Positions 1-7,476 of a DNA stretch of 16,542 nt are shown in pieces. Every line of letters starts with the position of its first letter. Positions within the stretch are counted from its first letter, which is position 1. The position numbers were made by a program, and so were the translations under genes. The notes under the pieces were generated by a model. It did not search any database, was not told where the DNA came from, and was given only the letters and a program-made list of their open reading frames with translations. The DNA is from Actinomycetota bacterium (GTDB lineage: Bacteria > Actinomycetota > Acidimicrobiia > Acidimicrobiales > GCA-2861595): contig JADDQT010000018.1 in assembly GCA_016781225.1 (NCBI GenBank), forward strand, positions 1 through 16,542, read 5' to 3'.

Positions 1-588
1 GACGACGAGCCACGCGCCCAGCGCCTGTGCCAGCAGGCCGGCGGCGATGCCCAGAGGGCCCATCCCCGTGACCAGCACGGCGTCGCGACCTGAGACGGCG
101 GCGCGGGTCACCGCCTCGTAAGCGGTACCGAACCCGCAGGCCACGCAGGCGCCGTCGACGAAGGACAGCTCGTCCGGCAGTGCCACGCAGGTGTTCTCCT
201 CGGCCAGCATGAACTCGGCGTGGCCACCGTCGCGCTGCCAGCCGTAGGCCGCTCGCAGTGGCGAGGTGCAGCTGATCATGTAGCCGCTGCGGCAGTCGGC
301 GCAGAGGCCGCAACCGGCGATGTGGTAGAGCGCCACCCGGTCGCCCACACCGAAGCGCCGGCAGCCTGGTCCGGCCTCCACGATCTGACCGCTCGGCTCG
401 TGACCGGCGATGACGTCCCTGTAGGCCTCCGGGCCGCTGCCGATGTGCTCACGGTAGATGGCCCGCAGATCGCTCCCGCAGATCGTGGAGGCCCGCATCT
501 CCACCAGCACCTCGCCATGTCCGGGCGTGGGTACGGCAACGTCTCGGACCTCCACCCGGCGTTGGCCGGGCAGGTACACGGCTCGCAC
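1..588 (-). CDS. Zinc-dependent alcohol dehydrogenase, MDR family (3' end outside window)
   Basis: Medium-chain zinc dehydrogenase, probably oxidising or reducing a sugar or polyol with NAD(P); the substrate cannot be read from sequence. I translated 196 residues, open at the left edge. Catalytic zinc ligands are visible: Cys37 in ICGSD, His63-Glu64 in GHE and Cys151 in ACGFGT. The structural zinc lobe is intact, with Cys93, Cys96, Cys99 and Cys107. The Rossmann glycine motif GMGPLG lies at 175-180, so the catalytic domain is complete and the cofactor domain is cut by the window end. The GTG start at 588 is set by an in-frame TAA only three codons upstream (597-595). No strong ribosome binding site is seen. 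It follows the mutase gene by 32 bp and is the last visible member of the minus-strand operon. It resembles the threonine/sorbitol dehydrogenase branch. Family certain, function open. Confidence 0.9.
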   Translation of the reverse strand, partial: MRAVYLPGQRRVEVRDVAVPTPGHGEVLVEMRASTICGSDLRAIYREHIGSGPEAYRDVIAGHEPSGQIVEAGPGCRRFGVGDRVALYHIAGCGLCADCRSGYMISCTSPLRAAYGWQRDGGHAEFMLAEENTCVALPDELSFVDGACVACGFGTAYEAVTRAAVSGRDAVLVTGMGPLGIAAGLLAQALGAWLVV

Positions 589-620
589 CGCCGCTTAGCC
601 GAATCGCCGCCGGAGAGACC

Positions 621-2003
621 TCACCTGATTCCGGCGCCCTCTGACCCTTGGCCCCGGGGGATCCACACCGTCTCCGGCTCGTCGAAGAGCACGTTGTTCA
701 CGAACTCCACCCCCTGCATGGTCGAGTGGTCCATGTTGCCGATCTCGTAGAGCCAGGCGCCGAAGCGCCCTCGGGACCAGATGTCCTGCGAGCGCAGCCA
801 CGGTTGGATGGTGCCCAGCGACGCATCCCGGGCCACCGAGGGAACGGGGTAAGTCATGTCCGGCGAGCAGAGCCAGGTGGTGACGATGCGGGATCGGTCG
901 TCCTCCTCCATGATCCCGGTGTACACGAGCCCGTCGACGACCCGCTCGACGATGGTGCTGGCGTCCTCGGGCTTATGCTCCGACCTTGAGGTCTCGGTGA
1001 GGAAGAGGGTCTGGTCGGGTCCGGCGGTCATGTAGGGCGAGTAGTTCGACAGGTACGTCAGGCGATAGAACGGCACCTCGGGCTCAGGGAAGTAGACCCA
1101 GTTCTTGGTGCTGGAGATGGAACGATCGATCCCCACGCCCACGATGTGGCTCCCGCTCCACTTCAGGCCTGGGACGGCCCGGCGTATGGACTCCGGAACG
1201 TCGTCCATGGTGCCCACGAGCTTGTTCAAGGGGATGGTGGACAACAGAACGTCGTAGGCCCACGTGCGGCCGTCGGCGGTGCGCACCTCCTTGGCCACCG
1301 GATCGACGGTGGTCACGTGCGTCTCCAGGTGGAGGTGTTCCTCGACGAAGGTGCGAAGGCCTTCGTAGAGGAAGCCAGTTCCGCCCCGAAGCGGGTACTT
1401 GAACGTGTTGTTGGGGCCCCACGACACCTGGTCCTCTCCGAGTATCACGTTGCGGAGGATGGTCTCCACGTTCACCACCGACACCCGCTCACCGATCCAG
1501 ACGTAGTTCATCAGCTCGGCCGGCGTGGCCCACACCTTGAAGTTGTAGGGGAGCATGAAGTGCTTGGCGATTCCCGCGCCCATGACGGCATCGACCCACT
1601 CAGAGAAGTTGCTGGGCGAGTGCTCGCTGCGCTGGGCCTCGATCAGGCCGGTGACGCACTCGAACACGGTCTGGGGATCGAGGTCGCGGATGTTGTTCTG
1701 GAAGGGATATGGGATGAACCGGTCCTCCATCCAGACCCAGGCCTCTCGCTCCAGCTCGGTGTAGTCGCCGCCCATGAGCTTGGCCACGAGGTCGTCGTAG
1801 TACTCGTAATGGCTGAACATGACGTGGCCGCCGATGTCATAGGTGAAGCCGGCGTCGTCGGTGAACGAGGTCGCCAGGCCGCCCACGTAGTCGTTGGACT
1901 CGAGGATGACCCAATCGTCGTAACCGACCTCGTTCAGCCGGTAGCCGGCTCCCAGCCCGGTGGGACCAGCGCCGAGGATCACGATCCGGGGGTCGGTCAT
2001 CAC
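621..2003 (-). CDS. glf: UDP-galactopyranose mutase, eukaryotic-type (FAD-dependent)
   Basis: Expected to interconvert UDP-galactopyranose and UDP-galactofuranose using reduced FAD, in the cytoplasm. The FAD-binding GAGPTGLGAG is at residues 11-20 and GGLA at 41-44. Several stretches match what I recall of Aspergillus-type mutases: GGHVMFSHY at 58-66, PYPFQNNI at 98-105, YNFKVWA at 153-159, WIGERV at 169-174, SNYSPY at 319-324 and DIWSRGRFGAW at 407-417. Counterparts of the fungal active-site residues are present: His60, Arg173, Arg314, Tyr385, Tyr419 and Asn423. At 460 residues it lies between short bacterial Glf (about 370-390) and the fungal enzyme (about 510). Numbering is from GTG at 2003, which overlaps the upstream stop by 4 bp; ATG at 2000 (TGATG overlap) is equally possible. 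The coupled glycosyltransferase supports a sugar-nucleotide role. A generic FAD amine oxidase annotation is the alternative, but the residue pattern argues against it. Confidence 0.88.
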   Translation of the reverse strand: MMTDPRIVILGAGPTGLGAGYRLNEVGYDDWVILESNDYVGGLATSFTDDAGFTYDIGGHVMFSHYEYYDDLVAKLMGGDYTELEREAWVWMEDRFIPYPFQNNIRDLDPQTVFECVTGLIEAQRSEHSPSNFSEWVDAVMGAGIAKHFMLPYNFKVWATPAELMNYVWIGERVSVVNVETILRNVILGEDQVSWGPNNTFKYPLRGGTGFLYEGLRTFVEEHLHLETHVTTVDPVAKEVRTADGRTWAYDVLLSTIPLNKLVGTMDDVPESIRRAVPGLKWSGSHIVGVGIDRSISSTKNWVYFPEPEVPFYRLTYLSNYSPYMTAGPDQTLFLTETSRSEHKPEDASTIVERVVDGLVYTGIMEEDDRSRIVTTWLCSPDMTYPVPSVARDASLGTIQPWLRSQDIWSRGRFGAWLYEIGNMDHSTMQGVEFVNNVLFDEPETVWIPRGQGSEGAGIR

Positions 2004-3127
2004 GCGCTTCGGCTCTGCTGTGCTGGCCAGACGCGCCGTTGGTTCCCGAGGCCGGCCGTCTTGACGAGCTTGGCCATTCGGGAGGCGATGGAGTCCCAGT
2101 GGTTCCAGTGCAGCACCGGGCGGGCCTTGTCCGCCCGCTCCGCCGGACAGTGGCGCTGGACCCGGAGGCAGGCGTCAGCGAACCCGGCACCGTTGGGCTG
2201 GAGGTCGACCAAGCCTTCGTAGTCCGTTACGACGTCGGGCACCCGGGTGGACACCACCGGTAGGCCGGCCGCCAGGTACTCCAGCGTCTTGGTGGGGCTG
2301 ATGGACTGCGTCGCGGCGTTGAGGGCGAAGGGCATGAGGGCCACGTCGAAGCCGGCCATCACCCCTGGTAGCTCGGCGTAGGTGCGAGAACCCAGATACC
2401 GGATGTTCGGCGCCTGGGGCAGGGTGGTGGGGTCTATCTTGAGCACCGGGCCCACCATCTGGATCTCCCAATCGGGGAGTCGGTGAGCCAGGTCGGCGAG
2501 CAGGCCCAGGTCCAGCCGCTCGTCGATCACCCCCACGTAGCCGGCCACAGGTCGCGAGCGCTGGTGAGCACGGTTCTCATGGTGCGGCGGGCGGAAGTGC
2601 TCCGGCTCCACCCCGCTCGGGAACAGCTGAGTCCCCTCCGGACGATGTTGGGTGGCCATGCGGTGCAGGGAGCGGCCGCCGGTGAACACCACGTCGGCGA
2701 GGTTCAGGGCCTCGCGCTGGCGAAGGGCCATGTTCGGGGCCGTCACGCTGAAAGAGGCCAGGTCGTCCATTACGTCGTACACCAGCGTGGACGGAAGCAG
2801 GGCCAAGGCCATGTCGAGGGCCATGGGCGTGTACAGCCAGGCGGTGCGCTCGGCGGAGGTGCCCACCAGATCGACCAGCCGGTCGGCGTACGTGGCCGCG
2901 ACCGGCGCCTCGAAGCCCACGTGGCCCTCCGGCCCGGGGACCTCCAGCCACACCCGGGTGACGTCACCGTGCCGCTCCTGGCGCAGGGTGGGCTCTTTGA
3001 CGTCACAGGGCCGGGGCTCCTCCACGAACCAGGTGCGCCTTTCTCGGGCCAGGCGGGAGATGAGGTGCTGGGGCCGTTGCCACACGAACACCCATCGGAG
3101 GTGTGACAGGACGACTAGGTCAGGCAT
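2000..3127 (-). CDS. Glycosyltransferase, GT4-like (GT-B fold)
   Basis: Predicted cytoplasmic GT-B glycosyltransferase of 375 residues. The N-terminal domain carries LSHLRWVFVWQRPQHL (residues 7-22); a RPQHL motif here is common in bacterial GT4-like enzymes. The interdomain and start of the C-terminal domain show FPSGVE (169-174) and GYVGVIDERLD (196-206). The donor-site region has SPTKTLEYLAAGLPVVST at 277-294, in which Glu283 is the usual glutamate of the family's E-x7-E region. No membrane segment is seen. Its ATG overlaps the stop of the upstream glycosidase by 8 bp, and its own stop overlaps the mutase start, so the three are almost certainly co-translated. The partnership with a UDP-galactopyranose mutase suggests UDP-galactofuranose as donor; this is inference, since GT4 donor specificity cannot be read from these motifs. 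The acceptor is unknown. Confidence 0.85.
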   Translation of the reverse strand: MPDLVVLSHLRWVFVWQRPQHLISRLARERRTWFVEEPRPCDVKEPTLRQERHGDVTRVWLEVPGPEGHVGFEAPVAATYADRLVDLVGTSAERTAWLYTPMALDMALALLPSTLVYDVMDDLASFSVTAPNMALRQREALNLADVVFTGGRSLHRMATQHRPEGTQLFPSGVEPEHFRPPHHENRAHQRSRPVAGYVGVIDERLDLGLLADLAHRLPDWEIQMVGPVLKIDPTTLPQAPNIRYLGSRTYAELPGVMAGFDVALMPFALNAATQSISPTKTLEYLAAGLPVVSTRVPDVVTDYEGLVDLQPNGAGFADACLRVQRHCPAERADKARPVLHWNHWDSIASRMAKLVKTAGLGNQRRVWPAQQSRSA

Positions 3128-4475
3128 CGGGGATCCTCAGTTCGATTCGGTCGTCGGGCGGTGGGGCGTTCGAACACAGCTCGCTCGGCGGTGCCTGCCA
3201 GTCCCAGTGGCTCATCTGGGGCATCCATCCGCTGAGCCAGTCACAGACAGGCACCCGGAAGCTGTAGGCGGGAAGGTCTCGGGCCGGGGCTCCGCCCGCC
3301 GCCATGGCATAGGAAGCGGACATCGACGACGGCCGGCGGTCCAGCCCACCGTCAAGCCAGAACACGCCGACAGGGTCAATGTGGCCGTCAGCGCGGAACA
3401 GCAGCGAGTCCCAGTCGGCCGAGTCGATGAAGGGGAACCAGCAGTAACCGTCGAGGGGCACGCCGGCGTCGCGGGCCATCTCGCACTGCTCCAGCGTGTA
3501 CTTGAGCCAGCTGGCCCGGTCCGAGGCGAAGCCCCGGATGTTCGTCTCCCCCAGCATGCAAGGCAGGCCGTAGCGTTCCCAGTACTCGACGATGAGGTCG
3601 GCCAGCCTCCCTGGTGTCGGCGACGACATCAGGCCTTGGCCCGGCCCACTCCATTTCCACTGGTTGTGGGCGTAGTAGTCGAGCCCCAGCACGTCTATGT
3701 AGCCGCCCTCCATGGCCAAGAGATCCTCACCGCCGGCGGCGAGGACATCGCGGACGAAAGGCCGGCTGGGGTCGATGGCGCGGCCCACGAAGAGGTCGGT
3801 GAGGAGGAAGCGCCGGTCGTTGGCCATGGAGGCCATGGCCTCACCGGGGGAGGATCCGTCGGAGGTGTGGCCCTCGCACGCCTCGACGTAGACGTGCCGG
3901 GCCCGGGGCAACCGCTCCCGCAGCAGCCTGCTGGCCTGGGCCACGGCCGGGAACACGTTGCGCGCAACCCGCAGGAAGCCTTCCAGCCCTTCGAAGTAGG
4001 GGGGCCAGATGGCAACCTGACCACACAGCAGGAAGGTGGTGAACGGCTCGTTCAGCACCGTGTACTCCTCCACCCATGGGTAGCGCTCGGCGAAGCCCTC
4101 GACGTAGCGGAGGAACGCTTCCCCAAAACGAGGGTCGACCAGGTCCTCGATCCACCTCGGGTAGCTCGTGTGGTGCAACAGGTCGACGATGGGACGTAGG
4201 CCGTTGTCCTGCATGTGCCCCAGCACCTCGTCGGTGTCGCGCCAGTCGAAGCAACCGGGGTCTTGTTCGATGCGGTGCCAACGAATGGGGTAGCGAAGGC
4301 GAGACACGCCGCAGTCCTGCAGCAGCGCCAGGTCCTCCCTCCAGCGCGCCGTGTGTCCTGTGGTCTCGGCCACGTCGCGGTCGTGGGTTGGCTGGTAGGT
4401 GGACTCGAAGGCCCCGATGAAGTCGATGGTGCCCTGGCGGGTGCCGGCTCGGGTCACCGAGTCCTGTTCTCCCAC
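3120..4475 (-). CDS. GH1-superfamily glycosidase-like protein
   Basis: A 451-residue (beta/alpha)8-barrel protein related to family 1 glycoside hydrolases; length is typical. An N-terminal FIGAFESTYQ (19-28) matches the GH1 opening, with Gln28 in the place of the sugar-binding Gln. His101/His102 fall where GH1 has the conserved barrel His. The acid/base motif is TVLNEP (139-144, Glu143), the GLDYY segment is at 264-268, and LGETN (308-312) supplies the likely nucleophile Glu310. The canonical ITENG and C-terminal NFEW signatures are altered, so substrate recognition has diverged. No signal peptide is seen, so it probably acts in the cytoplasm. GTG start at 4475 lies 2 bp after the aldo/keto reductase stop. 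It may hydrolyse a glycoside or act as a transglycosidase on the product of the adjacent glycosyltransferase; I cannot choose between these. Confidence 0.82.
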   Translation of the reverse strand: MGEQDSVTRAGTRQGTIDFIGAFESTYQPTHDRDVAETTGHTARWREDLALLQDCGVSRLRYPIRWHRIEQDPGCFDWRDTDEVLGHMQDNGLRPIVDLLHHTSYPRWIEDLVDPRFGEAFLRYVEGFAERYPWVEEYTVLNEPFTTFLLCGQVAIWPPYFEGLEGFLRVARNVFPAVAQASRLLRERLPRARHVYVEACEGHTSDGSSPGEAMASMANDRRFLLTDLFVGRAIDPSRPFVRDVLAAGGEDLLAMEGGYIDVLGLDYYAHNQWKWSGPGQGLMSSPTPGRLADLIVEYWERYGLPCMLGETNIRGFASDRASWLKYTLEQCEMARDAGVPLDGYCWFPFIDSADWDSLLFRADGHIDPVGVFWLDGGLDRRPSSMSASYAMAAGGAPARDLPAYSFRVPVCDWLSGWMPQMSHWDWQAPPSELCSNAPPPDDRIELRIPDA

Positions 4476-4477
4476 GG

Positions 4478-5506
4478 CTACTTGGCGCCGATCGTGGTGG
4501 TGGTGTCAGCGGGGCGGCTCGGACCGGTGCCGGCGCCAACCTCGTCGACGACGGCGGCGATCTCGTCCAAATCGGCCGGTTGCAGCCGGAGGTCGGCCGC
4601 GCCGATCCAGCCATCGAGCTGTTCAGGCCGCCGGGCGCCGACGATGGCAGCCGTCACCTCGGGCCACGCCAGCGTCCAGGCGACCGCCAGCTCGGCTATC
4701 GAGCAACCCAGCCGCTCGGCGACGGGACTCAGCCGATCGACCAGGAGCAAGTTACGGGACAGGCGCGGCTCCTGGAAGTCGGAATCGAGGCACCGCCAGT
4801 CGTCATCGGGCAGGGCCGCGGCCCGCTCGGCTGAGAAGCGACCGGTCAGCAGGCCGGAGCGCATCGGGCTGTAGACGATGACGCCGGTGCCGTGCGCCGC
4901 GCACCAGGGGAGGGTGTCCGCAGCTGCGTCTCGCACCAGCAGGTTCAGGTGGGGCTGGTAGGTCTCGACGTGACGGATGGCCTCGCACCGCTCGAGGAGG
5001 TCCACGTCGAAGTTGCTGACGCCGATGGAGCCGACCTTGCCGGCATCCACCAGCTCGGCCATCGTCATCCAGGATTCCTCGATCGGAGTGCCGTCGTGGG
5101 ACGGCCAATGGATCTGCAGCAGGTCGATGTGGTCCATGCCCAGCCGCCCAAGCGAGTCGTCGCATTCTTGTCGGATTGAATCGGGGGCGAGCACGTTGGA
5201 GACCGTGCGGCCTCCTTGTTCCCAGACCAGGCCGCACTTGGTGAAGACGTAGGGGCGGTCAGCCTCCGGTAGGGCTGCCACCGCCTGGCCGACAACCTCC
5301 TCGGCGTGACCCAGCCCATAGGCGGCCGCCGTGTCGATCCAGTTGATGCCCCTCTCAACCCCATGGTGGATGGCCTGCACCGACTCGGCGTCCTCCTGGG
5401 GTCCCCAGCCCCCCTGCCAGTCTCCGCCGCCGATGGCCCAGGCGCCGAGACCAAGCCGCGTGATGTCGAATGCTGTGGTCCCGAGTTTCGTCGTTTCCAG
5501 TGTCAT
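4478..5506 (-). CDS. Aldo/keto reductase
   Basis: NAD(P)H-dependent aldo/keto reductase of 342 residues, a TIM-barrel oxidoreductase of the cytoplasm. The full catalytic tetrad is visible: Asp58 and Tyr63 in the DTAAAYG segment, Lys90 in FTKCG and His133 in QIHWP. A phosphate-binding segment for the cofactor is suggested by IVGARRPEQL near the C-terminus. The closest subgroup is the bacterial YhdN/Tas-like and sugar-dehydrogenase branch; the substrate is not determinable. ATG at 5506 is preceded by GAGGA with a 4 bp spacer, so the start is well supported. It is the first gene of the minus-strand operon, with only 2 bp between its TAG and the GTG of the glycosidase gene. A second oxidoreductase (zinc dehydrogenase) closes the same operon, which suggests stepwise redox modification of a sugar. 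Confidence 0.93.
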   Translation of the reverse strand: MTLETTKLGTTAFDITRLGLGAWAIGGGDWQGGWGPQEDAESVQAIHHGVERGINWIDTAAAYGLGHAEEVVGQAVAALPEADRPYVFTKCGLVWEQGGRTVSNVLAPDSIRQECDDSLGRLGMDHIDLLQIHWPSHDGTPIEESWMTMAELVDAGKVGSIGVSNFDVDLLERCEAIRHVETYQPHLNLLVRDAAADTLPWCAAHGTGVIVYSPMRSGLLTGRFSAERAAALPDDDWRCLDSDFQEPRLSRNLLLVDRLSPVAERLGCSIAELAVAWTLAWPEVTAAIVGARRPEQLDGWIGAADLRLQPADLDEIAAVVDEVGAGTGPSRPADTTTTIGAK

Positions 5507-5510
5507 GTCT

Positions 5511-5519
5511 TCCTCTATA
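5511..5519 (-). promoter_or_regulatory. Ribosome binding site and possible -10 element of the aldo/keto reductase operon
   Basis: On the minus strand TATAGA (5519-5514) runs into GAGGA (5515-5511), which stands 4 bp before ATG 5506. GAGGA is a good Shine-Dalgarno match. TATAGA is also well placed to be a -10 box, giving a start point 1 nt before the ATG; in that case GAGGA would not be on the transcript. The two readings exclude each other. I see no convincing -35. Confidence 0.4.
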
Positions 5520-5838
5520 GCGGCGGCTCACGACGCCAGATTGCGCTCCCGTCGTCGTCTGACCAAGCGGCGACCACCGGTCACCGATTCACACAGGGGC
5601 CAGCGGCACATACCGGCAAGCGCCGCTCAGCAGGCGGATGCAGGGTGTCGCCTCCCACAGCCGGTGTGCGCTCGAAGCTGGTCGGCGGGGCTGGCTGCAT
5701 CTACCGCGGCGCCGGCTGCTTCTGAACCGGGAGCGTTGCGACCATAGCAAGGTGATCTCGAATGAGACAAAGCGGCCACAGAAGCAGCGCCTCGGTGGTC
5801 ACCGGCCCGCATCGGTCCCCCGCCGGTACCGTTCGATC
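5520..5838. other. Intergenic stretch between divergent genes
   Basis: About 320 bp between the aldo/keto reductase operon (minus) and the helicase remnant (plus). Reading frames here lack family motifs and run into neighbours. I see no RNA gene, strong inverted repeat or mobile-element end. It should contain the promoter of the minus-strand operon, apart from the -10 candidate described at its edge. Confidence 0.5.
5827..5838 (+). promoter_or_regulatory. Candidate -10 box for a leaderless start
   Basis: TACCGT (5827-5832) fits the TANNNT pattern and ends 6 nt before the ATG at 5839. Transcription would begin at the A of the ATG itself, a common actinobacterial leaderless arrangement. No Shine-Dalgarno sequence precedes the ATG. 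It may be a relic, because the gene downstream is broken. Confidence 0.3.
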
Positions 5839-6250
5839 ATGTCCGAGGACGAGGATCTGGCCAGAGCGGTCCTCCATGCCCTCGCTGACCTCTCATCCTC
5901 CGCCGAGCCCTCCTTGCGAGCCTGGACCGCGGGATCCCTGGATCGCTGGACTGCATCCACCCCCTCTACCTCGGCCCTCCTGAGCAGGCGGCAGCAGCGA
6001 GGCAGGAGGAGACCGGCGTGGAGTCGCCCTACCTCTTCACTCCGGTACAGAGGATGGCCGTGGCCCAGAGTCGCTCAGAGGCGCTCACCGCGGTGTCCGG
6101 AGCGCCGGGAACCGGCAAGTCCCACACCGTGGCCGCCATCGCCTGTGACGCCCTGGCCCGTGGCGAGCGGTGCTGATGCGGCCCGGTCCGACGCCACTGT
6201 GGACGCCCTGTTGGACCTCCTGGAGCGGGCGCCCGGGGAGCAGGGCATGT
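5839..6250 (+). pseudogene. Remnant of a superfamily 1 helicase (N-terminal Walker A region), frameshifted and truncated
   Basis: Three pieces in two frames read like one protein. From ATG 5839 the frame begins MSEDEDLARAVLHALADLSS and makes sense until about 5955. In the frame shifted by -1, the piece from about 5955 to the TGA at 6174-6176 contains HPLYLGPPEQAAAARQEE, then ESPYLFTPVQRMAV and the P-loop SGAPGTGKSHTVAAIA (about 6096-6143). From about 6169 the original frame resumes with ARSDATVDALLDLLERAPG. This order (N-terminal segment, Q-motif-like TPVQ, Walker A GxxGTGKSHT, then the following helix) is typical of large AAA_11/AAA_12-type SF1 helicases near 1000 residues. No Walker B or later helicase motif follows, and by about 6250 the resemblance is lost. 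It is therefore a 5' fragment. Two opposite frameshifts could be decay or sequencing error, but the missing C-terminal part is real in this window. Confidence 0.7.
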
Positions 6251-6384
6251 CTCGTGGCGGCCCACCCCCCTTTACCCAGCAGACCAATCCCGAGCGCGGA
6301 GTCGCTGATCCCGCAGGGCGAAGTCGCCACGCGATCTCACAGCGGGTTCAGGGGCGGGCTCGACGACAAGGGAACCGGCCGCCC

Positions 6385-7476
6385 TCAGCCAGGAGCGATG
6401 CGCAAGATCCGGTCGTCGCCCTCTCGGGGCCTGCCCCGTTGGTCCTGGTTGGAGGTCGCCACATAGACAGCCCCGTCAGGGCCCACGCCGACGTCCCGCA
6501 GGCGCCCCAGCTGTCCGGCTAGAAGCACCTCTTCTTCGCCCAACGAGCCATCGGTGCGGAACGCGAGACGCCGCAGGCTCTCTCCCCTCAGAGTGGTGAA
6601 GAGCATGGAACCCCGCCATGACTGCAACAGGCCGGCGTTGTAGACGGCACATCCGGCGGGAGCGATGCTTTCCGCATAGTTCTTCACCCCGTTGCCGCTG
6701 GTGGCGGGCCAGCCGCCGTCGAAGCCCTGGGTGAGGACGTTCACCTCGTCGTTGCCGTCCGGGCCGTGCTCAGTGGCTAGGAGCCGCCCGTCGGCTGTCA
6801 AGCACAGGCCCTGCACGTTGCGGTGCCCGCTGCTCCAGACGGTGGATCTTCCGGACTCGGGGTCGATCCGCAAGATCTTCCCGTTCAGGCTGTCCTGGTC
6901 ATGGGCCAGCCCGCGGTTGGAGGCGTCGCCGGCGCTCGCGTACAGGAACCCGTCGGACCCGAGACGGAGGCGCCCGCCGTTGTGGAAGTCGGCCTTGGCG
7001 ATGCCCTTCACCAGCACACGCTGGGAACCGTCGGGCTCGATACGCACCACGCGGTCATCCTCGGAGCCGGTGTACATCACGAACTTTCGGCCCCGAGCGT
7101 CTATCTCCAGTCCCATGAGACCGCCTTCACCGACCTCCTCCACCCCGCCGATCTGCTGCGGCTGCTCGCCCATCTTGGTCAGGCGCCCGGCCCGCTCCGT
7201 GTACCACAGGGCACCGCCCGGATCCCATGCCAGCGACCAGACGGTGTCCAGTCCCCGGACGACCTCGGTCACCTGAAGTCTCATACCGGCGCTCTCCAGA
7301 CTGGTGAACACGTGACTCGACGAGGGTGCAGAGACCGGAGCCGAGCCGGCCAATCTCGCACCCCGGCCAGGATCCGACCCGGCACCGCAGCCGGTGACGG
7401 ACATGGTCACGAGCACCGCCATGGCCATGGGGACTGCCGTTGGGCACCTTCGGAGTCGCCGCCGTTGCACGCTCAT
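6385..7476 (-). CDS. PQQ-dependent glucose/sorbosone dehydrogenase family lipoprotein
   Basis: Six-bladed beta-propeller sugar dehydrogenase of the soluble-glucose/sorbosone dehydrogenase family, expected to oxidise an aldose or similar sugar outside the membrane with PQQ and calcium. The 363-residue form starts at ATG 7476. Arginine-rich MSVQRRRLRR is followed by a hydrophobic stretch (14-28) and the lipobox V27-T28-G29-C30, so it is probably lipid-anchored. Propeller motifs include WSLAWDP and GGLMGLEID. His165 (HNGGRL) corresponds to the family's catalytic-type His, Arg219 sits in GHRN (217-220), and EHGPDGNDEVN (236-246) is the PQQ/calcium region. A longer frame to 7584 exists, but the internal start restores the lipoprotein signal and makes an ATGA overlap with the padR stop. 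Many family members lack proven PQQ activity, so the substrate is open. Nearby sugar genes are transcribed separately. Confidence 0.88.
   Translation of the reverse strand: MSVQRRRLRRCPTAVPMAMAVLVTMSVTGCGAGSDPGRGARLAGSAPVSAPSSSHVFTSLESAGMRLQVTEVVRGLDTVWSLAWDPGGALWYTERAGRLTKMGEQPQQIGGVEEVGEGGLMGLEIDARGRKFVMYTGSEDDRVVRIEPDGSQRVLVKGIAKADFHNGGRLRLGSDGFLYASAGDASNRGLAHDQDSLNGKILRIDPESGRSTVWSSGHRNVQGLCLTADGRLLATEHGPDGNDEVNVLTQGFDGGWPATSGNGVKNYAESIAPAGCAVYNAGLLQSWRGSMLFTTLRGESLRRLAFRTDGSLGEEEVLLAGQLGRLRDVGVGPDGAVYVATSNQDQRGRPREGDDRILRIAPG

Noticed and set aside
1146..2222. Plus-strand open frame of 358 codons opposite the mutase
   Set aside because: Antisense to a gene with an intact active-site pattern; no ribosome binding site or motif.
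2652..4199. Plus-strand open frame of 515 codons opposite the glycosyltransferase and glycosidase
   Set aside because: Arginine/proline-rich translation without family motifs; the opposite strand carries complete catalytic signatures.
6317..6328. GGCGA-AG-TCGCC palindrome as terminator of the dehydrogenase gene
   Set aside because: A 2 nt loop is too short for a stable hairpin and there is no T-run.
5638..6522. Single plus-strand open frame of 294 codons as an intact gene
   Set aside because: Only its parts from about 5839-5955 and 6169-6250 read like protein. The middle is out of frame with the Walker A motif and the end runs antisense into the dehydrogenase gene.
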